Shown: piece by piece, positions 7,020 through 11,895 of the stretch
Layout of the letters: each line of letters opens with the position of its first letter
Numbering within the stretch: position 1 is the first letter of the stretch
NCBI GenBank assembly: GCA_027019685.1
Contig: JALUWH010000155.1
Coordinates: forward strand, 1-11,895
Length of the DNA stretch: 11,895 nucleotides
Reading direction: 5' to 3'
Origin: Ghiorsea sp.
GTDB lineage: Bacteria; Pseudomonadota; Zetaproteobacteria; Mariprofundales; Mariprofundaceae
Notes under the pieces: generated by a model
What the model saw: the letters and a program-made list of their open reading frames with translations, nothing else
Told to the model about the DNA's origin: nothing
Databases searched by the model: none
Position numbers and translations under genes: made by a program

Positions 7020-7598
7020 CTAGTTCTTTTTAGTAAACTCCGTAAGAATCACAATCATCTGACCGTTCACTCTACCTTCAATATGCTCAGGGTTGTCTTG
7101 AACCAAACGGATATTACGCACGGGTGTACCACGTTTGGCAGTAAAACCACCACCTTTAACCACCAAGTCTTTGATAATGGTGATGCTATCCCCTGCTTCT
7201 AAAATTGCACCATTACTATCACGGTGAACGATGGCTTCTTCTGCATTGTCATCCGCCACACCAGCATCAGCCCAAGCACGCACATCATCTTCCAAATACA
7301 TCATATCCAATAAATCTTGCGGCCAGCCTTCGCCTTTGAGTTGGTTCAGCATACGATAAGCCACCACTTTCACAGCGTCTACTTCGCTCCACATGCTGTC
7401 ATTTAAACAACGCCAGTGATTAGCATTTACACTATCTGCATCGGTAAGCTGCGTTTTGCATGTGCTACACACATAAACCGCTGCATCAGTGCCTTCTGTT
7501 GGGCTAGATGGTACTTCATACACGCTTAAATCATCGGTTGCGCCACAAAGCTCACATACATTTCCGCTGCGTGTTTCTAAATCTTGTTCAATACTCAT
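7020..7598 (-). CDS. yjdM: YjdM/PhnA-family zinc-ribbon protein
   Basis: This 192-residue protein has an N-terminal zinc ribbon (C15-x2-C18 and C44-x2-C47). Its C-terminal PhnA domain reads HRDSNGAILEAGDSITIIKD, then LVVKGGGFTAKRGTPVRNIR and HIEGRVNGQMIVILTEFTKK. It is longer than the E. coli YjdM form (about 110 residues) because of a helical insert between ribbon and domain, a known longer subtype. The family was called PhnA from its position near phosphonate genes, but it should not be confused with phosphonoacetate hydrolase; its function is unknown. AAGGA (7608-7612 on the reverse strand) supports the ATG at 7598. The membrane zinc-ribbon gene lies 29 bases upstream on the same strand, so the two are probably co-transcribed. 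Confidence 0.92.
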   Translation of the reverse strand: MSIEQDLETRSGNVCELCGATDDLSVYEVPSSPTEGTDAAVYVCSTCKTQLTDADSVNANHWRCLNDSMWSEVDAVKVVAYRMLNQLKGEGWPQDLLDMMYLEDDVRAWADAGVADDNAEEAIVHRDSNGAILEAGDSITIIKDLVVKGGGFTAKRGTPVRNIRLVQDNPEHIEGRVNGQMIVILTEFTKKN

Positions 7599-7627
7599 AA
7601 TGATTATCCTTAATTTTTTTGCGTAGT

Positions 7628-7981
7628 CTAACGTTGAATAGGCTGATTACCACGACCAGAACCAGGCTTGGCTCGATTCGCTTTAGGCTCAAGCAAATGA
7701 ATAGCCCTGCCTCGCAATACCAATTCTTGACCACAGCCTTTGCACATTCCACCCAGACCTGAAAATGGGAAAAGCTTATGTTTTCCACAGCTTGGACATT
7801 TACCTTGTTTGGCTTTAAAAGGTAAAACCAATAGACAACCAGCAATAAAAACACTGCTGACAATGCCGGTCAGTGGCATGGCAAAGATAAGCAGGATACT
7901 ACCACCCCAAAGTGGCAGTGAATAAAGCAAAATACGCAATGGCGCAGGTTTTGCAGGGCTTGTGGCTAATGTCTTTTGCAT
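7628..7981 (-). CDS. Small membrane protein with C-terminal zinc ribbon
   Basis: I do not recognise this 117-residue protein as a named family. Two hydrophobic segments (about 16-34 and 36-55) form a likely membrane hairpin. A four-cysteine zinc ribbon follows: C62-P-S-C65 and C80-K-G-C83. The tail is basic and rich in Gly, Pro and Asn. The arrangement resembles DUF983-like proteins in reverse order, but that is only a resemblance. I chose the ATG at 7981. The longer reading from TTG at 8017 would start inside the stem of the peroxidase terminator and has no ribosome site. The ATG also lacks a clear ribosome site, so the start is uncertain. It lies 29 bases ahead of yjdM, another zinc-ribbon gene. 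Confidence 0.65.
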   Translation of the reverse strand: MQKTLATSPAKPAPLRILLYSLPLWGGSILLIFAMPLTGIVSSVFIAGCLLVLPFKAKQGKCPSCGKHKLFPFSGLGGMCKGCGQELVLRGRAIHLLEPKANRAKPGSGRGNQPIQR

Positions 7982-8000
7982 GATGGCGCATAGTGCAGAA

Positions 8001-8037
8001 ACAAAAACACCGCGCAAGTCATAAACTTACGCGGTGT
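8001..8037 (-). terminator. Intrinsic terminator of the cytochrome c peroxidase gene
   Basis: A 13-base-pair stem (8007-8019 with 8025-8037) closes a 5-base loop. On the reverse strand it is followed by a U-rich stretch (8001-8007, four to five Us, then GUUU nearby). The single non-Watson-Crick position (8015/8029) is a G-U wobble in the reverse-strand RNA but a C-A mismatch in the forward RNA, and the U tract also fits the reverse strand. It begins 25 bases after the peroxidase stop codon. Confidence 0.85.
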
Positions 8038-8062
8038 GTTATAAATAATAAACCAGTTCGGT

Positions 8063-9043
8063 TTAGTCTTTAAAATCCAAAGCTTTACCTGTTGGACGAG
8101 GCAATACAGGGAACGTCACTTGTGGTGCTTCACCAGTTAATGTTTCCAAGAATGCTACAATATCGGATACATCATGCTTAGAAAGCTTGATGCCCAATTG
8201 TACTTTTGCCATAGTTTTAACGGCTTCTTCCAAAGTTGCAGCCGAACCATCATGGAAATAAGGCGCAGTCATCGCCACATTACGCCATGATTGAACACGG
8301 AACACATGATCATCTTCAGCTTTGCCTGTTACCGATTTTAAACCAGTATCTTTACCATATTGGAATTCAACAAATGCATTATTCGTGAACAACGCACCTG
8401 AATGGCAAGAAGTACAACCAATATCTGCTACTTTTTTCATGCCACGTTTTGCAGCTTTAGAAATATCACCTTTACCTTCTACAAACTTATCAAAAGGAGC
8501 GTTGGGTGTAAGCAAGGTGCGCTCAAAGGCTGCAATGGCTTTTGCCATATTGTCATAGTTCAATGCGTGTTTACCAAACACCGCATCAAATAAAGGTGTA
8601 TAACCAGCATCTTTTAAACGCGTTACCACAGCTTCTTCACTATCTGCAGCCATTTCTACTGGGTTTAATGGCGGGCCTTTGGCTTGGTCTTCAAGCAATG
8701 GTGCACGACCATCCCAGAATTGTTTACTCCAAAATGCTGAGTTCAACACCGTTGGTGCATTACGTCCACCACGATTCCATTGATGACCAATGGAGAACTT
8801 TTGATTATCCACACCCCAAGTACCAAGGTTATGACATGAGTTGCATGAAAACTGACCACTTTTAGATAATGCTGGGTCAAAATAAAGTTTTTTGCCCAAC
8901 TCTACCTTTGCTGCACTCATAGGGTTATCCGCGGGTACGGGCACTTGCGTTGGTAATACTCCCATACCTTCTGGAATATCAGCGGCAACTGCGTTGCCCA
9001 ATCCCAAGAAAGATAATGATACCAATAAGACTAACTTCTTCAT
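8063..9043 (-). CDS. Di-haem cytochrome c peroxidase
   Basis: This 326-residue precursor has a signal peptide (MKKLVLLVSLSFLGLGNAVA, cleavage near residue 20) and two CxxCH haem c sites, C67-N-S-C70-H71 and C210-T-S-C213-H214. The family segments NRGGRNAPTVLNSAFW, FWDGRAPLLEDQAKGP, and RNVAMTAPYFHDGSAATLEEAV are intact. The enzyme uses electrons from small c-type cytochromes to reduce hydrogen peroxide to water in the periplasm. Length is normal for the bacterial CcpA/MauG-like family. The start is the ATG at 9043, preceded by a strong AAAGGAGAT site (9056-9048 on the reverse strand); the longer reading to 9097 adds 18 residues before the signal peptide and is unlikely. It is divergent from oxyR and ends at a clear terminator. 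MauG is an alternative family member, but context and motifs favour a peroxidase. Confidence 0.95.
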   Translation of the reverse strand: MKKLVLLVSLSFLGLGNAVAADIPEGMGVLPTQVPVPADNPMSAAKVELGKKLYFDPALSKSGQFSCNSCHNLGTWGVDNQKFSIGHQWNRGGRNAPTVLNSAFWSKQFWDGRAPLLEDQAKGPPLNPVEMAADSEEAVVTRLKDAGYTPLFDAVFGKHALNYDNMAKAIAAFERTLLTPNAPFDKFVEGKGDISKAAKRGMKKVADIGCTSCHSGALFTNNAFVEFQYGKDTGLKSVTGKAEDDHVFRVQSWRNVAMTAPYFHDGSAATLEEAVKTMAKVQLGIKLSKHDVSDIVAFLETLTGEAPQVTFPVLPRPTGKALDFKD

Positions 9044-9105
9044 TTCTATCTCCTTTATTATGAAATAACTGCCAACTTTAACTGACATTATCATCAATGA
9101 TGCGC

Positions 9106-9144
9106 ATTATAGCCTTGTATAAAAAACAATAAAATTGATTGTTT
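9106..9144 (-). promoter_or_regulatory. Peroxidase promoter with candidate OxyR operator
   Basis: On the reverse strand a perfect TATAAT -10 box lies at 9111-9106, with no good -35 at 17 bases. Just upstream is a perfect inverted repeat AAACAAT-N7-ATTGTTT (9124-9144), which includes the LysR-type ATTG/CAAT theme and sits across the -35 zone. A weak -35 with an overlapping activator site is typical of OxyR-activated promoters. The inverted repeat is seen; OxyR binding is inferred. The AT-rich remainder up to 9190 must also hold the oxyR promoter, possibly TTGTTT at 9139 with TATAAA at 9164, spacing 19. Confidence 0.5.
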
Positions 9145-9190
9145 ATATGTTTACCATTGATTTTATAAATGAATATATCATTATGCACTG

Positions 9191-10117
9191 ATGCAATATC
9201 CAAGCACCAAACAACTTCAATTCATCGTCATGCTGGATGAATACAAACATTTTGGTCAAGCTGCCAAAGCCTGCCACATCTCACAATCTGCATTTAGCAT
9301 TGCTATCAAAGCATTGGAAAACAAGCTGGATGTGCAGCTTGTGGATAGAACCAATAAACAAATTGTATTCACTGATATTGGTTCATCCATTGTTCGCCAA
9401 GCAAGGCTTTGCTTATCAGAATTAGACACCTTGGTTGAATTGGCTAAAGGAACGCATGAACCACTAAGCGGAAAAATAACCTTGGGCGTTATTCCTAGCA
9501 TTGCACCATTTGTGTTGCCTACATTTGTTCCACATATCACAGAGCAACACCCGCAACTTCAATTGTATTTACGCGAAGATAAAACCCATATCGTGCATGA
9601 AGAGTTATTATCAGGGAAGTTAGATGTGGTGCTGCTCGCATTACCCTTTAAGCTTGAAGGTGTAGAAACCATCACCTTATTTGACGACCCTTTTTTATTG
9701 GCATACCACAAACATTCCAAATGGTTTAAAGATGAAAACAAGAAGTTTAATATCAATAACTTACCTAAGGAAAGTTTGTTGTTGCTTGATGATGGGCATT
9801 GCCTTCGTGACCATGCTTTAGAAGCTTGCCATTTACGCTCACTCGACCAAATTAGCCGTTTTGCTGCCACCAGCTTACAAACACTTTTACAAATGGTTGC
9901 ATCGGATTTAGGCGTAACCTTTATACCTGAAATGGCAAAAGATTCATTGATGGTTAAAGATTCACATATTTCCCTGCTTGAACTCCCCAAAACCATGCAT
10001 AGGCAAATTGGACTGGCTTGGCGTAAAGGTTCATCCAGAGCTGAAGAATTTAAAATGCTGGGTAATATTTTAAAACAGATGCATGATAACCCTACTTTTA
10101 AAAACATAGATTCTTAA
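9191..10117 (+). CDS. oxyR: LysR-type peroxide sensor-regulator OxyR
   Basis: This 308-residue protein has an N-terminal winged helix-turn-helix (about residues 21-40, FGQAAKACHISQSAFS), then the LysR effector domain starting near LSGKITLGVIPSIAPFVLP. The decisive feature is DDGHCLRDHALEAC: C204 and C213, nine residues apart, match the C199/C208 redox pair of E. coli OxyR within the same GHCLRD context. It therefore should sense hydrogen peroxide by disulfide formation and activate defence genes. The divergent cytochrome c peroxidase gene is the likely nearest target. There is no good ribosome site before ATG 9191. An upstream ATG at 9183 opens a two-codon frame ATG CAC TGA whose stop overlaps the oxyR start as TGATG, so initiation may be reinitiation or leaderless. 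Length is normal for the family. Confidence 0.94.
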   Translation: MQYPSTKQLQFIVMLDEYKHFGQAAKACHISQSAFSIAIKALENKLDVQLVDRTNKQIVFTDIGSSIVRQARLCLSELDTLVELAKGTHEPLSGKITLGVIPSIAPFVLPTFVPHITEQHPQLQLYLREDKTHIVHEELLSGKLDVVLLALPFKLEGVETITLFDDPFLLAYHKHSKWFKDENKKFNINNLPKESLLLLDDGHCLRDHALEACHLRSLDQISRFAATSLQTLLQMVASDLGVTFIPEMAKDSLMVKDSHISLLELPKTMHRQIGLAWRKGSSRAEEFKMLGNILKQMHDNPTFKNIDS

Positions 10118-10162
10118 CCCCTAGCCGCTAAACTTGCCCTACTTTTGATAAGAGGTATTTCT

Positions 10163-11347
10163 ATGAGCGTTTCTATCGGCACAGCTTTAACAGCAACAGC
10201 AAGCAAAGTGATGTTGCTGGGTTCAGGTGAACTTGGCAAAGAAGTTGCCATTGAGCTGCAACGTTTGGGTGTTGAGACCATTGCTGTAGATAGTTATGCC
10301 CATGCACCTGCCATGCAGGTAGCACACCGCTCGCATGTGTTGAATATGTTGGATGGCGATGCACTTAGAGCCCTGATTGAACAGGAAAAGCCTGATTTGA
10401 TTGTACCCGAAGTGGAAGCGATTGCTACGGATACTCTGGCAGCTTTAGAACATGAAGGTTTTAACATCATCCCCACAGCCCGAGCCACACAATTAACCAT
10501 GAACCGTGAAGGCATTCGCCGTTTGGCTGCTGAAGATCTGGGTTTAACCACTTCTCCTTATCAATTTGCTGATAGCTTTGATGCTTTTTCCAAAGCCGTT
10601 ACTGAAATTGGTACACCATGTGTGGTCAAACCCATTATGAGTTCATCAGGTAAAGGGCAATCGGTGATTAAAGGTGAATCAGACATTCAACAAGCATGGG
10701 ATTATGCCCAAGCAGGTGGGCGAGCGGGCAAAGGCAAAGTAATTGTGGAAGGCTTTGTGGATTTTGATTATGAAATCACACTTTTAACCATTCGCCACCG
10801 TGTTGGAACATCCTTTTGCGAACCAATTGGTCATTTGCAAGTTGATGGCGATTATCGGGAATCGTGGCAGCCCCAAGCCATGTCTATTCAAGCATTAGAA
10901 GCGGCTAAACATATCGCAGAACAAGTCACCCAAGCGTTGGGTGGTTATGGTTTATTTGGTGTAGAATTGTTTATCAAAGGGGATGAAGCCATATTCAGCG
11001 AAGTCTCCCCTCGCCCGCATGACACAGGATTAGTGACACTAATTTCACAAGACTTATCTGAATTTGCACTACATGTTCGTGCTATTTTAGGTTTGCCTAT
11101 TCCCAATATTACGCAACATGGTTTTGCTGCATCTTGCCCTATTGTGGTTGAAGGTGATTCCACGCAAGTATCTTTTGGTAATTTAGAACAAGCCCTTGGC
11201 GAGCCCGATACACAAATGCGTATTTTTGGCAAACCAGAAGTACATGGTAAACGTCGTATGGCAGTCATGCTTGCACGAGGTAGCAGCGAAAAAGAAGCCA
11301 GAGATAAAGCAAAAATGGCGGCTTCTAAGGTTAAAATTACACTTTAA
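10163..11347 (+). CDS. purT: Phosphoribosylglycinamide formyltransferase 2 (formate-dependent)
   Basis: This 394-residue ATP-grasp enzyme makes formyl-GAR from GAR, formate and ATP in the third step of purine synthesis, independent of folate. It closely follows E. coli PurT (392 residues): VMLLGSGELGKEVAIE at 16-31, HRSHVLNMLDGDALR, NREGIRRLAAE, the ATP-grasp loop SSSGKGQ at 160-166, GDYRESWQPQ, GGYGLFGVELF, and the metal and substrate site SEVSPRPHDTG from 279. I chose ATG 10163, with AGAGG at 10151-10155 as ribosome site, over the TTG at 10145, which lies before that site. It follows oxyR after 45 bases with no visible terminator, and the next gene starts immediately after its stop. Confidence 0.97.
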   Translation: MSVSIGTALTATASKVMLLGSGELGKEVAIELQRLGVETIAVDSYAHAPAMQVAHRSHVLNMLDGDALRALIEQEKPDLIVPEVEAIATDTLAALEHEGFNIIPTARATQLTMNREGIRRLAAEDLGLTTSPYQFADSFDAFSKAVTEIGTPCVVKPIMSSSGKGQSVIKGESDIQQAWDYAQAGGRAGKGKVIVEGFVDFDYEITLLTIRHRVGTSFCEPIGHLQVDGDYRESWQPQAMSIQALEAAKHIAEQVTQALGGYGLFGVELFIKGDEAIFSEVSPRPHDTGLVTLISQDLSEFALHVRAILGLPIPNITQHGFAASCPIVVEGDSTQVSFGNLEQALGEPDTQMRIFGKPEVHGKRRMAVMLARGSSEKEARDKAKMAASKVKITL

Positions 11348-11895
11348 ATGTTTATTCGCATTGATAATTTCCCTATTGGTTTAAACGATAGCGACCAAAC
11401 CATTGCTAGCAACCTTTGTGCTGCCATTGCCATTCAAGGTGAACAATTACTTGGCTGGAATATTGTCCGCAAAGCTATTGATGCCCGTAAACGCAGTGAT
11501 GTTCACTTTGTGTGCAGTGTAGAGTGTACACTTGCTTCGGGCAGTAAGCCCAAAACATCCCCACAGATTCAAATCAATGTGCCTTCACGTTTAGACATTG
11601 AAAAGCCTGATAGCTTGATAGCCCCACAAAATGGCAAGCAAAATAACGATGAACATGTGATTGTGGTGGGTGCTGGACCTGCTGGTCTTTTTGCAGCGCT
11701 TGCCCTGATTGAGGCAGGCAAGCAAGTCACCTTATTAGAACGTGGTAAACCTGTGGAAACACGTATGAAAGATATTGGGCGATTGAGAAGCCGAGGCGAG
11801 TTAAACCCTGAAAGCAATGTATGTTTTGGTGAAGGTGGCGCGGGTACTTATACTGATGGTAAGCTATATACCCGCATCAAACATCCTTTTGTACG
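11348..11895 (+). CDS. COG2509-type FAD-dependent dehydrogenase, N-terminal part
   Basis: An open frame of 182 codons starts at ATG 11348, directly after the purT stop, and runs off the right edge. It encodes an N-terminal domain of about 100 residues rich in Ile, Lys and Ser. This is followed by the FAD/NAD-binding Rossmann motif VIVVGAGPAGLFAALALIEAG, with the glycines of GAGPAG at 108-113, and TLLERGKPVETR. The segment RLRSRGELNPESNVCFGEGG followed by AGTYTDGKLYTRIKHP is characteristic of the uncharacterised NAD(FAD)-utilising dehydrogenases of COG2509. Substrate and role are unknown. Zero spacing to purT indicates co-transcription and likely translational coupling. Confidence 0.88.
   Translation, partial: MFIRIDNFPIGLNDSDQTIASNLCAAIAIQGEQLLGWNIVRKAIDARKRSDVHFVCSVECTLASGSKPKTSPQIQINVPSRLDIEKPDSLIAPQNGKQNNDEHVIVVGAGPAGLFAALALIEAGKQVTLLERGKPVETRMKDIGRLRSRGELNPESNVCFGEGGAGTYTDGKLYTRIKHPFV

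Noticed and set aside
7588..7863. 91-residue reverse-strand frame overlapping the membrane zinc-ribbon gene
   Set aside because: It is the same DNA in a shifted frame. The competing frame has two CxxC pairs and clear membrane segments, so this one is the shadow.
9044..9097. N-terminal extension of the peroxidase to 9097
   Set aside because: It would put 18 residues before a clear signal peptide and ignore the strong AAAGGAGAT site ahead of ATG 9043.
9559..10107. 182-residue reverse-strand frame inside oxyR
   Set aside because: It is antisense to a well-supported OxyR sequence, has serine-rich composition typical of a shadow frame, and shows no recognisable domain.

Overview
The window is ordinary bacterial chromosome of moderate GC, packed with genes on both strands. 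The gene content (monomeric isocitrate dehydrogenase, PepN, RluE-type pseudouridine synthase, OxyR, PurT, di-haem cytochrome c peroxidase, CutA, YjdM/PhnA) points to a Gram-negative proteobacterium that meets peroxide, such as a gammaproteobacterium or a relative. I cannot name the genus. The only stretch that looks foreign is an AT-rich gene at 251-775. I see no tRNA, rRNA, CRISPR array, insertion sequence or prophage, and no stretch over 300 bases without a gene.

Layout. 1-143 (-): start of monomeric NADP-isocitrate dehydrogenase. 251-775 (+): AT-rich orphan with a weak HNH-like pattern. 812-1560 (+): TauE/SafE-type permease gene broken by a one-base deletion in an A run. 1573-1635: palindromic repeat, copy 1. 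1653-4244 (+): pepN, followed after one base by a secreted beta-propeller protein (4246-5244). This runs tail to tail, with an 18-base overlap, into rluE (5227-5781, -). Divergent from rluE is a tight trio: YjbR/MmcQ-like protein, DUF1499 protein and CutA (5828-6942, +). 6946-7009: palindromic repeat, copy 2, between convergent genes. 7020-7598 (-): YjdM/PhnA zinc-ribbon protein. 7628-7981 (-): small membrane zinc-ribbon protein. 8007-8037: terminator of the peroxidase gene. 8063-9043 (-): di-haem cytochrome c peroxidase, divergent from oxyR (9191-10117, +). 10163-11347 (+): purT. 11348 to the window end (+): N-terminal part of a COG2509-type FAD dehydrogenase.

How the genes fit together. The clearest functional unit is the divergent oxyR / cytochrome c peroxidase pair. 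OxyR keeps both redox cysteines, and the shared intergenic region has an inverted repeat just upstream of a perfect TATAAT for the peroxidase gene. This suggests peroxide-induced periplasmic peroxide removal. The other genes are housekeeping (peptide turnover, rRNA modification, purine synthesis, TCA cycle) or poorly understood.

I found no obvious new multi-gene system. The points most worth a second look are the frameshifted permease gene, the two-hairpin repeat family with compensatory base changes between copies, the AT-rich orphan, and the pairing of two zinc-ribbon proteins downstream of the peroxidase terminator.
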